Notes under the pieces: model-generated | Databases searched by the model: none | Told to the model about the DNA's origin: nothing | What the model saw: only the letters and a program-made list of their open reading frames with translations | Shown here: positions 1 to 6,466 of the stretch, in pieces | How positions within the stretch are numbered: the stretch's first letter is position 1 | How the letters are laid out: every line of letters starts with the position of its first letter | Made by a program: the position numbers and the translations under genes | Origin: Oscillospiraceae bacterium | GTDB lineage: Bacteria > Bacillota > Clostridia > UBA1381 | NCBI GenBank assembly: GCA_015068965.1 | Contig: SVJN01000009.1 | Coordinates: 1 to 32,630 of the forward strand | Direction: 5' to 3' | Length of the DNA: 32,630 nucleotides

Positions 1-437
1 TCATGGATTTGGGTGATGTGGACGGCGTGGTTGGCGATAACATTCACCCGATGGAAAAACGTGAGGTTGCAAGAAGATTGGTTCTGACAGCACAAGCAGT
101 TGCATATGACGAGGATGTAAAGCATCTCTTCCCGGTTATGAAATCAGTTACCGTAAAAGCTGACGGTAGTGTTGATGTGGTATTTGACGATGTATATGAC
201 GGTCTCCGGGTTAAGGAGGGCGATACAACCGTCACCGGTTTTCGGTTAAAGGTTGGCGACGTATATCAGGATGCGGTTGCGACAATCACTGGCAAGGATA
301 CTGTTAATGTGAAGGTTAACGGGGTTCTGGCTCCGTCCGGTGTCTGGTATGCTTATCAGGGTGCAATTAATCCCGAACTTAATCTTTTTCATTCAGAAGG
401 CTTGTCAGCGATGCCGTTTTGTGTGGACATTCAATAA
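1..437 (+). CDS. Sialate O-acetylesterase-like SGNH hydrolase, C-terminal part (5' truncated by window edge)
   Basis: The reading frame is open to the left edge, so only the last ~145 residues are visible. The segment beginning DLGDVDGVVGDNIHP and continuing EKREVARRLVLTAQAVAY matches the last catalytic block of SGNH-type sialate O-acetylesterases, where the D-x-x-H motif (here D-N-I-H-P) supplies the Asp and His of the catalytic triad. The remaining ~100 residues are a beta-rich tail typical of this family. Family members remove acetyl groups from sialic acids or from other acetylated glycans. The nucleophilic Ser block lies outside the window, so substrate and export signal cannot be judged. 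A strong terminator follows directly. Confidence 0.75.
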   Translation, partial: MDLGDVDGVVGDNIHPMEKREVARRLVLTAQAVAYDEDVKHLFPVMKSVTVKADGSVDVVFDDVYDGLRVKEGDTTVTGFRLKVGDVYQDAVATITGKDTVNVKVNGVLAPSGVWYAYQGAINPELNLFHSEGLSAMPFCVDIQ

Positions 438-442
438 ACCCA

Positions 443-480
443 AAAAAATATCTGTGGCAGTTTGTCACAGATATTTTTTT
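443..480 (+). terminator. Rho-independent terminator of the esterase-like gene
   Basis: An 11-bp stem (AAATATCTGTG with CACAGATATTT) closes a short loop and runs directly into seven or more T residues, 5 bp after the stop codon. Confidence 0.85.
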
Positions 481-483
481 GTT

Positions 484-661
484 TTATAGGAAACTTCATT
501 CCTATAAAACAAAAAGAATTGAATGCCCGTGCGAAATTTTCCGCTAATAGCGGAAACGCACATGGGCGTAACAAAGCCGTTATGCTTCTTCTTACCGCTC
601 TGTATCAGTTCAAAGTACACGATAATTTTATGGAGCGGTTGCGGCGAAGCCGCTTTGTTCT
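484..661 (+). repeat. 178-bp structured dispersed repeat, copy 1
   Basis: Nearly identical copies lie at 4403-4580 and 28645-28820, all in the same orientation. Each holds three hairpins: a 5' stem built on TTATAGGAA/TTCCTATAA, a central long hairpin (GCCCGTGCG pairing with CGCACATGGGC, with an inner CCGCTA/TAGCGG stem), and a 3' GCGGTTGCGGCGAAGCCGC hairpin. The extended 5' stem here is perfectly paired over about 17 bp including flanking T and A runs. No convincing protein is encoded; open frames through it lack ribosome sites. It sits just behind the terminator of the upstream gene. Nature unknown: structured RNA or non-autonomous mobile repeat. Confidence 0.85.
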
Positions 662-673
662 AAGCAATTGGGA

Positions 674-705
674 AATAATACGAAAAAACAATAATACGAA
701 AAAAC
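674..705. repeat. Tandem 16-bp duplication
   Basis: AATAATACGAAAAAAC is present twice head to tail without mismatch and begins a third time (AATGATA). It lies between the 178-bp repeat and the -35 box of the OPT gene, so it could be a protein-binding site or a replication slippage product. Confidence 0.8.
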
Positions 706-717
706 AATGATATTTGC

Positions 718-746
718 TTGATTTTTTCAGAATTATATGGTATAAT
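718..746 (+). promoter_or_regulatory. Sigma-A promoter of the OPT-pqqD operon
   Basis: TTGATT (718-723), a 17-bp spacer and TATAAT (741-746) lie about 50 bp before the OPT start codon. The leader is short, with no riboswitch-like fold visible. Confidence 0.75.
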
Positions 747-796
747 ATTATACTGAAAAAGAATGCCGCAAAAAGCGGGGAACAGGAGAAAAATTC

Positions 797-2701
797 ATGG
801 GAAATCAAAGTAATTTTAAGCCGTATATACCGGCAGAAAAAATTACGCCCGAAATTACGGTAACGTCAATTATTATGGGTGTGATTTTGGCAGTGGTATT
901 CGGTGCGGCAAATGCGTATTTGGGACTTCGTGTCGGAATGACGGTGTCGGCATCCATTCCGGCGGCAGTTATTGCAATGGGTGTTATCCGCATCATTATG
1001 CGCAAAAACTCTATCTTGGAAAGTAATGTGGTACAGACCATCGGCTCTGCCGGGGAATCCCTGGCGGCAGGTGCAATCTTCACCATTCCGGCGCTGTTTT
1101 TATGGGCGGCAGAAGGAACGATGGACAAGCCGGGTATTTTGGAAATTACCCTGATTGCATTAATCGGCGGCTTGTTGGGCGTGTTCTTTATGGTTCCGCT
1201 CCGTAACGCCCTGATTGTAAAAGAGCATGGAACTCTGCCTTATCCTGAGGGAACTGCTTGTGCAGAGGTACTGTTAGCCGGGGAAGAGGGCGGTGCAAAT
1301 GCTTCTACCGTTTTTGCAGGTATGGGCTTTGCCGCATTGTTCAAGTTCATCATTGACGGCTTGAAGCTGGTGGCAGGCGAGGTTGCCTTTCATGTCAAAG
1401 GCTTTGCAGGTGAAATCGGAACCCAGATTTATCCGGCGGTTATGAGTGTCGGCTATATCTGCGGTCCGCGGATTTCCTCCTATATGTTTGCCGGCGGTGT
1501 GCTTAGCTGGATGGTACTGATTCCGTTGATTGTTATGTTTGGTGAAAATCTGGTGCTTTACCCGGCAACCGAAACCATCGGTGCTTTATTTGCAGAGGGT
1601 GGAGCAAGTGCAATCTGGTCGTCTTATATCCGTTATATCGGTGCAGGTGCATTGGCTGCAGGCGGTATCATCAGCCTGATTAAGTCCTTGCCATTGATTG
1701 TCCGCACCTTCCGGGATGCACTAAAGAGTATGGCAAGCTCAACCGGTGCAGGAAATGCCAGAACCGAAAAGGACATCAGTCTGAAGATTGTTCTGATTGC
1801 AATTGCAATTCTGACCTTGTTGGTTTGGTTGATTCCGGCAATTCCGGTTTCCCTGATTGGGGCAATCATTGTAGTTGTATTCGGCTTCTTCTTTGCAACC
1901 GTATCCTCCAGAATGGTTGGTCTGGTTGGAAGCAGTAATAATCCGGTTTCGGGTATGGCAATCGCAACCCTTCTGATTGCAACCGTTATCCTGAAATTGA
2001 CCGGTTATGAGGGTGCAGCAGGTCTTTCTGCGGCAATTGCAATCGGTTCGATTATTTGTATTGTTGCGGCAATCTCCGGCGATACCTCGCAGGATTTAAA
2101 AACAGGTTATTTGTTGGGTGCAACCCCGAAAAAGCAACAAATCGGCGAAATGATCGGTGTTGTAGCTTCTGCTTTAGCAATCGGCGGAACCTTGTATTTG
2201 CTGGATTCTGCATGGGGCTTTGGTTCTAAAGAGCTGGGTGCTCCGCAGGCAACACTTATGAAGATGATTACCGAGGGCGTTATGGATGGTAATCTGCCGT
2301 GGAATCTGGTATTTATCGGTATCTTCATTGCAATCGTGGTAGAGGTAGTCGGAATCCCGGTACTGCCCTTCGCAATCGGTGTTTATCTGCCGGTTCATTT
2401 GAATGCCTGCATTATGGTCGGCGGTCTGGTGCGTCTGGCGTTGGATAAGAAAAAGGGCGACGAAAATCACAAAAAGGGTATCATCAACGATGGTATTCTG
2501 TTCTGCTCCGGTATGATTGCCGGCGAAGGTCTGGTCGGAATCCTGTTGGCATTGCTTGCAGTATTCGGTCTGGATGCAATGATTGATTTGTCCGGGTTAT
2601 TGAATCTGCCGACTGCAGTTTCCAATATCGCATCTCTGGTTGTATTTGCGCTGATTGTTTTGAGTGTACTGAAATTCTCTGTCTGGAAGAAGCGGAAATA
2701 A
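797..2701 (+). CDS. OPT-family oligopeptide/metal-chelate transporter
   Basis: A 634-residue integral membrane protein with many hydrophobic helices along its whole length. The N-terminal region (GANAYLGLRVGMTVSASIP followed by NVVQTIGSAGESLAAG) is a hallmark of the prokaryotic OPT/YSL superfamily, proton-coupled symporters for small peptides or metal chelates at the cytoplasmic membrane. Later conserved stretches include LPYPEGTACAEVL and AISGDTSQDLKTGYLLGATPKKQQIGE. Length is normal for bacterial OPT proteins. The ATG at 797 is preceded by AGGAGA at good spacing. It is the first gene of a two-gene unit with the PqqD-like gene 3 bp downstream. Substrate cannot be told from sequence. Confidence 0.93.
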   Translation: MGNQSNFKPYIPAEKITPEITVTSIIMGVILAVVFGAANAYLGLRVGMTVSASIPAAVIAMGVIRIIMRKNSILESNVVQTIGSAGESLAAGAIFTIPALFLWAAEGTMDKPGILEITLIALIGGLLGVFFMVPLRNALIVKEHGTLPYPEGTACAEVLLAGEEGGANASTVFAGMGFAALFKFIIDGLKLVAGEVAFHVKGFAGEIGTQIYPAVMSVGYICGPRISSYMFAGGVLSWMVLIPLIVMFGENLVLYPATETIGALFAEGGASAIWSSYIRYIGAGALAAGGIISLIKSLPLIVRTFRDALKSMASSTGAGNARTEKDISLKIVLIAIAILTLLVWLIPAIPVSLIGAIIVVVFGFFFATVSSRMVGLVGSSNNPVSGMAIATLLIATVILKLTGYEGAAGLSAAIAIGSIICIVAAISGDTSQDLKTGYLLGATPKKQQIGEMIGVVASALAIGGTLYLLDSAWGFGSKELGAPQATLMKMITEGVMDGNLPWNLVFIGIFIAIVVEVVGIPVLPFAIGVYLPVHLNACIMVGGLVRLALDKKKGDENHKKGIINDGILFCSGMIAGEGLVGILLALLAVFGLDAMIDLSGLLNLPTAVSNIASLVVFALIVLSVLKFSVWKKRK

Positions 2702-2704
2702 GCG

Positions 2705-3052
2705 ATGAAGAAACAAACACTTTCAAAAAACTATTTAGAACGGATTCCGATGCGTGCGGAGCATCTTGATTTTCTGAAGGAGGATTCCGGTCTGGTTACC
2801 CTGCTTTTAGAAAATAAGGGACTGTTTAACCGGATTGCGCAACGGTTTTTCAAAAAGCCGAAGGTCAGCCAGATTCACCTGGATGAAATGGGTAGCTTTC
2901 TCTGGCAGTTGATTGACGGAGAAACCGACCTGCTCAAAATGGGTGAATGTGTCCGGGAAAAGTTCGGAGAAACGGCAGAACCGCTTTATGAGCGGTTGGC
3001 AAAGTATTTTCAGATTCTGGATAGCTACGGATTTATTCGTTGGAAGGAATAA
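2705..3052 (+). CDS. PqqD-like small protein coupled to OPT transporter
   Basis: A 115-residue soluble protein. Residues ~60-112 (LDEMGSFLWQLIDG, then a helix, then YFQILDSYGFIRW) match the PqqD fold, a winged-helix-like domain that in RiPP pathways binds leader peptides and hands them to radical SAM or other modifying enzymes. The start is 3 bp after the OPT stop with only a weak ribosome site, suggesting translational coupling. No radical SAM enzyme, precursor peptide or peptidase is visible nearby, so the partner is unknown; a role with the transporter is inferred from synteny only. The N-terminal ~55 residues (basic, RFFKKPK) are unlike classic PqqD. Confidence 0.7.
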   Translation: MKKQTLSKNYLERIPMRAEHLDFLKEDSGLVTLLLENKGLFNRIAQRFFKKPKVSQIHLDEMGSFLWQLIDGETDLLKMGECVREKFGETAEPLYERLAKYFQILDSYGFIRWKE

Positions 3053-3061
3053 GAAAATAAT

Positions 3062-3213
3062 GAGGCTGTTGTGTGAAACATATATCGTGTATAAAAATTC
3101 ATTTTCTTGTAGGGGGCGATGCCCACATCGCCCCGCAATTCGGGCGGATGTGGGCATCCGCCCCTACAATTTTGAATAAAATATACACAAAAAATGTTTC
3201 ACGCAACAGCCTC
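3062..3213. repeat. MITE-like inverted-repeat element, copy 1 (also likely terminator)
   Basis: Terminal inverted repeats (GAGGCTGTTGYGTGAAAC and its complement) enclose a core of two strong hairpins, GGGCGATG/CATCGCCC and GGGCGGATG/CATCCGCCC, whose outer flanks TGTAGGGG and CCCCTACA also pair. A near-identical copy lies at 15187-15337 and an inverted, interrupted copy at 31878-32200. No gene fits inside. The right arm runs into eight T residues, so the element probably terminates the OPT-pqqD transcript. Confidence 0.85.
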
Positions 3214-3288
3214 TTTTTTTTCATCCCCCTCATTTATTTTATACATACAGAATCTGCTGAAAAAACTGAGATTTATATAATATTGATA

Positions 3289-3318
3289 TTGATTTTTTAA
3301 TAAAAAACATGGTATAAT
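3289..3318 (+). promoter_or_regulatory. Sigma-A promoter of the GMP synthase gene
   Basis: TTGATT (3289-3294), an 18-bp spacer and TATAAT (3313-3318). A shifted TTGATA at 3283-3288 is a weaker alternative -35. The leader of about 40 nt is too short for a purine riboswitch. Confidence 0.65.
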
Positions 3319-3364
3319 ATAAGAAAATTCATTTTTGTTGAAATAGAAAAAGGAGAGATTGAAC

Positions 3365-4345
3365 ATGGATACAAACAAAAGACCGGATACGATGCAACGT
3401 ATCACAACAAAAGAACTGGCAGATGCATTTATCGCAGAGCAGGTTGCGCTGGTGCAGAAGCAGGTGGGAGATAAAAAGGTTTTACTGGCACTCTCCGGCG
3501 GTGTGGATTCTTCTGTAGTTGCCGCACTTCTGATTAAGGCAATCGGCAAACAATTGGTTTGTGTTCATGTCAATCATGGCTTGATGCGTAAGGGTGAAAG
3601 TGAGCAGGTCATTGATGTGTTCGGCAAGGAGCTGGATGCCAACCTCATCTATGTTGATGCAACCGACCGTTTTCTGGATTTGCTTGCAGGTGTCAGCAAG
3701 CCGGAGGAGAAGCGTAAAATCATCGGCGGAGAATTTATCAAGGTGTTCGATGAGGAAGCCTCTAAGCTGGAAGGAATCTCTTTCCTGGCACAAGGCACCA
3801 TCTATCCCGATATTTTGGAGAGTGACGGCGTAAAAGCACATCATAATGTGGGTGGCTTGCCGGAGGATATGCAGTTTGAACTGGTAGAACCGGTGAAGCT
3901 TTTATATAAGGATGAGGTTCGTGTTGTGGGCGAAGCACTGGGACTTCCGCATAGCATGGTTTACCGTCAGCCCTTCCCGGGACCGGGTTTGGGTGTGCGT
4001 TGCCTGGGTGCAATCACAAGAGACAGACTCAATGCCCTTCGTGAAGCAGATGCAATTCTTCGGGAAGAATTTGATAAAAATAACCTTGCAGGTAAGGTGT
4101 GGCAGTACTTTATCGCAGTGCCGGACTTCAAGAGCGTAGGTGTCCGGGACGGTAAGCGCTATGAGGGCTGGTCTGCAATCATCCGTGCAGTCAATACCAC
4201 CGATGCTATGACTGCAACGATTGAGGAAATTCCTTACCCGATGCTGCATACCATCTGCGACCGTATTACGCATGAGGTTGAGGGTATCAACCGTGTTCTG
4301 CTGGATATTACACCTAAGCCGATTGGTACCATTGAATTTGAATAA
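3365..4345 (+). CDS. guaA: GMP synthase, ATP-pyrophosphatase subunit lacking the glutaminase domain
   Basis: This 326-residue protein makes GMP from XMP. It has the ATP-PPase P-loop SGGVDSS (residues 44-50), AQGTIYPD, the YRQPFPGPGLGVRC block and the C-terminal dimerisation domain ending in DITPKPIGTIEFE. The usual single-chain bacterial GuaA is ~510-525 residues because a class I glutamine amidotransferase domain precedes the synthetase; here only ~30 residues precede it, and no amidotransferase gene lies in the window. It may use ammonia or a separate subunit, as in archaea. ATG at 3365 was chosen over the in-frame TTG at 3359 because AGGAGAG sits 7 bp ahead. A clear promoter and terminator make it monocistronic. 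Confidence 0.93.
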   Translation: MDTNKRPDTMQRITTKELADAFIAEQVALVQKQVGDKKVLLALSGGVDSSVVAALLIKAIGKQLVCVHVNHGLMRKGESEQVIDVFGKELDANLIYVDATDRFLDLLAGVSKPEEKRKIIGGEFIKVFDEEASKLEGISFLAQGTIYPDILESDGVKAHHNVGGLPEDMQFELVEPVKLLYKDEVRVVGEALGLPHSMVYRQPFPGPGLGVRCLGAITRDRLNALREADAILREEFDKNNLAGKVWQYFIAVPDFKSVGVRDGKRYEGWSAIIRAVNTTDAMTATIEEIPYPMLHTICDRITHEVEGINRVLLDITPKPIGTIEFE

Positions 4346-4355
4346 AATGAAAAAT

Positions 4356-4399
4356 CCCCGAAAGCCTTGAAAATACAAAGGTTTCGGGGGTTCTTTTTT
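4356..4399 (+). terminator. Terminator of guaA (left member of a duplicated hairpin)
   Basis: CCCCGAAAGCCTT pairs with AAGGTTTCGGGG around the loop GAAAATAC, followed by a T-rich run. An almost identical hairpin including the loop recurs at 6428-6466. Confidence 0.85.
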
Positions 4400-4402
4400 G
4401 CT

Positions 4403-4580
4403 TTATAGGAAACTTCGTTCCTATAAAGTAAAAAGAATTGAATGCCCGTGCGAAATTTTCCGCTAATAGCGGAAACGCACATGGGCGTAACAAAGCCGTT
4501 ATGCTTCTTCTTACCGCTCTGTATCAGTTCAAAGTACACGATAATTTTATGGAGCGGTTGCGGCGAAGCCGCTTTGTTCT
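4403..4580 (+). repeat. 178-bp structured dispersed repeat, copy 2
   Basis: Same three-hairpin architecture as 484-661 with few differences. In the 5' stem, the base pair next to TTATAGG is C-G here but T-A in copy 1, so pairing is kept although both bases changed. It again follows a terminator on the same strand. Confidence 0.85.
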
Positions 4581-4626
4581 AATTGCAAGAAAATTATTGT
4601 TAGATAGTAAGTGCTAAGACAGAAAA

Positions 4627-4642
4627 AGTCGACTTGTCGACT
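4627..4642. repeat. Short palindrome AGTCGAC-TT-GTCGACT
   Basis: Two perfect 7-bp arms with a 2-nt centre lie between the 178-bp repeat and the AbiE promoter. It could be a recombination or repressor site; no function is established. Confidence 0.5.
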
Positions 4643-4687
4643 AAATATATCCTAAAAGTGACTATGCATAAAGATAACGAAGTTTAA

Positions 4688-4760
4688 ATCTATATGAAAG
4701 TTGAAAATAACATTGACAATTATAAGGATGTTTGATATAATATCTATATGAAAGTTGAAA
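4688..4760 (+). promoter_or_regulatory. abiE promoter flanked by two identical operator-like direct repeats
   Basis: A near-ideal sigma-A promoter (TTGACA 4713-4718, 17-bp spacer, TATAAT 4736-4741) lies between two exact copies of ATCTATATGAAAGTTGAAA (4688-4706 and 4742-4760, 54 bp apart). One copy is upstream of -35, the other just after -10 at the transcription start. AbiEi antitoxins are known to repress their own promoters through paired repeats, so these are probable AbiEi sites, although the published sites are described as inverted repeats. Confidence 0.75.
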
Positions 4761-4772
4761 GTGGGTGAAAAT

Positions 4773-5366
4773 ATGAGTTCAATTGACATATTAAGAGAAA
4801 TATCAAATGAAAATGGCGGATTGATACTGACCAAAGCAGCAGTAGAGAAAGGGATAAGCCGTTCTAATCTTTCCAAGCTATGCGATCATGGTAAAATCAC
4901 AAGAATTGCAAATGGTCAATATGTTATATCAGATGATTTGAATGATGAGTTGTTATCTTTGCAGATACGTTCAAAACACATTGTATTTTCTCATGAAACA
5001 GCATTGTTTCTTAATGGAATATCTGAAAGAACGCCTTTTGAACATACTGTAACTATACCAACATCAAAGACGTTATCGCCATCTATGAGTGAGGAATGTA
5101 AGATTTACTATATCAAGGATGAACTACATGATTTAGGCAAAGTGCAACTTACCACACCGATGGGTAACAAGGTTTGGGCGTATGACATTGACAGAACAAT
5201 TTGTGATATTGTAAGAAGCAGAAGCAGAATGGCTGATGAAACATTTATCACAGCTATAAAGAATTACGCTGCAAGTTCCAATAAGAATCTTGCTAACCTT
5301 AGTTTGTATGCAAGCAAAATGAAAGTCTTATCTCAGGTAAGACAATATTTGGAGGTGTTATTATGA
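4773..5366 (+). CDS. abiEi: AbiEi-family antitoxin / autorepressor of an AbiE toxin-antitoxin pair
   Basis: A 197-residue protein with an N-terminal winged helix (residues ~5-50: ILREISNENGGLILTKAAVEKGISRSNLSKLCDHGKITRIANGQYVI) and the AbiEi C-terminal domain (HIVFSHETALFLNGIS, TTPMGNKVWAYDIDRTICDIVR). AbiEi proteins neutralise the AbiEii nucleotidyltransferase in type IV toxin-antitoxin systems that give abortive phage defence, and repress transcription. An in-frame TTG at 4755 was rejected because it lies within the promoter-proximal repeat; the ATG at 4773 is better placed. The stop overlaps the toxin start by 4 bp (ATGA). Codon use is AT-rich compared with guaA, suggesting transfer. Confidence 0.88.
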   Translation: MSSIDILREISNENGGLILTKAAVEKGISRSNLSKLCDHGKITRIANGQYVISDDLNDELLSLQIRSKHIVFSHETALFLNGISERTPFEHTVTIPTSKTLSPSMSEECKIYYIKDELHDLGKVQLTTPMGNKVWAYDIDRTICDIVRSRSRMADETFITAIKNYAASSNKNLANLSLYASKMKVLSQVRQYLEVLL

Positions 5367-6199
5367 GCAATGCAAAGGCAATGAGCCTGAAAGCTAAAAT
5401 AAGGAATATAGCAAAATTAAAAAATCTTCCGGCACAAGTAATTTTACAGAACTATATGTTTGAGAGATTTCTGAACAGATTGTCTGCTTCGGAATATAAA
5501 GAAAAATTTGTTTTAAAAGGTGGTATGCTTGTAGCTGCTATTGTTGGAATTGATAACAGAGCAACAATGGATTTGGATACCACTCTAAAGAATTTACCAT
5601 TGACGCCTGAAGCAATCGAAAAAGCCTTGAATGAAATATTTGAAATAGATTTAAATGATGATGTGAAGTTTAAATTTAAGGGTATATCACCGATTAGAGA
5701 AGATGATATTTATGGTGGGTACAGAGTGGCATTGGATGCCATATATGAAACCATCGTTACACCTATGACGATAGATGTTTCAACCGGGGATGTTATAACA
5801 CCAAATGCTGTAAAATTTAATTTTACGGGTATATTTGATGATGAGCTCGCATTTGAAGTGTGGGCATATAACATAGAAACAGTTTTGGCGGAAAAGATTG
5901 AAACTATCTTGAGAAGAAGTATGTTTAATACAAGACCAAGAGATTTTTATGATGCTTACATACTTATCACAACACAAAGCTTTGACAAAGCTTTGTTTGC
6001 TGAAGCGTTTAAAAAAACTATTGAGCATAGGGGGACGAGAAATCAGATAAATGATTTTGCTTCTACTATGGAGATTGTTTCAGAGAGTGCAGATCTTAAA
6101 AGAATGTGGAATAACTATCAGTCGCAATTTCCATATGCTAAGGATATAAGCTTCAAGGAAGTATGTAATACGATTATGGAGTTACTCGCTAAAATTTAA
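5363..6199 (+). CDS. abiEii: AbiEii-family nucleotidyltransferase toxin
   Basis: 278 residues, normal for AbiEii/AbiGii-type DNA-polymerase-beta-fold nucleotidyltransferases. Visible motifs: FVLKGGMLV (residues 49-57), ATMDLDTTLKN with the metal-binding D70-x-D72, IDVSTGD (137-143), VLAEKIETILRR with K178, and RPRDFYDAYIL (191-201). The toxin of this type transfers nucleotides and stops growth, with AbiEi as antidote. All recognisable motif residues are present, so the toxin is probably active. Its ATG is in the ATGA overlap with the antitoxin stop, with GGAGG 7 bp upstream. A hairpin follows the stop. Confidence 0.9.
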   Translation: MSNAKAMSLKAKIRNIAKLKNLPAQVILQNYMFERFLNRLSASEYKEKFVLKGGMLVAAIVGIDNRATMDLDTTLKNLPLTPEAIEKALNEIFEIDLNDDVKFKFKGISPIREDDIYGGYRVALDAIYETIVTPMTIDVSTGDVITPNAVKFNFTGIFDDELAFEVWAYNIETVLAEKIETILRRSMFNTRPRDFYDAYILITTQSFDKALFAEAFKKTIEHRGTRNQINDFASTMEIVSESADLKRMWNNYQSQFPYAKDISFKEVCNTIMELLAKI

Positions 6200-6212
6200 C
6201 ATTATAGATTTT

Positions 6213-6241
6213 ATGCCTATTCCAAGTGATGGAATAGGCAT
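6213..6241 (+). terminator. Hairpin after the AbiE operon (weak terminator)
   Basis: ATGCCTATTCC pairs perfectly with GGAATAGGCAT around AAGTGAT, 13 bp after the toxin stop. The following tract (GTTTGTTGT) is only partly T-rich. Confidence 0.6.
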
Positions 6242-6254
6242 GTTTGTTGTGCAA

Positions 6255-6427
6255 CGAAAACCACGGACTATGCCTGTGGTTCTAAAAGGCTTTTAGCTAT
6301 GAGTAAAAAAAGAAACCTCCTATGATATAATATATGCAGGTTCGCCAACCGCATAAAAGAATCAAAGGAGGTAATCAAGAATGAAACTTGATACAGATAG
6401 TTTATCACATACGACGTGGTTATGTCT
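6255..6427 (+). mobile_element. IS200/IS605-family left-end remnant
   Basis: The segment carries a subterminal hairpin (AACCAC...GTGGTT, 6259-6281), a second small hairpin (CTAAAAG-G-CTTTTAG), a TATAAT box, and a strong AGGAGGT ribosome site before an ATG. The AGGAGGT can pair with ACCTCCT upstream, resembling the ribosome-site sequestration known for IS200. The encoded N-terminus MKLDTDSLSHTTWLC matches the start of Y1 transposases (D-x-x-SLSH-x-x-W-x-C), but the match stops there, at the terminator hairpin at 6428. The rest of the transposase and the right end are missing. Confidence 0.7.
6381..6427 (+). pseudogene. TnpA (Y1 transposase) start fragment
   Basis: Only about 15 codons of the transposase survive after an intact ribosome site (AAAGGAGGT). 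HUH and catalytic Tyr motifs are absent. The frame then reads into the terminator and XRE 3' end as unrelated sequence. Confidence 0.65.
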
Positions 6428-6466
6428 CCCGAAAGTCTTGAAAATACAAGGTTTTCGGGGTTTTTT
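6428..6466 (+). terminator. Terminator-like hairpin, duplicate of the guaA terminator
   Basis: CCCGAAAGTCTTG...CAAGGTTTTCGGGG followed by six T residues matches 4356-4399 almost base for base, including the loop GAAAATA. No intact plus-strand gene directly precedes it, which suggests it marks the right edge of an inserted or rearranged segment. Confidence 0.75.

Noticed and set aside
462-710. Open frames across the 178-bp repeat (for example 462-710 plus, 605-808 minus)
   Set aside because: No ribosome sites, and sequence change between copies preserves hairpins rather than codons.
3215-3364. Guanine riboswitch upstream of guaA
   Set aside because: The promoter leaves only ~40 nt of leader, and no purine-riboswitch core was seen.
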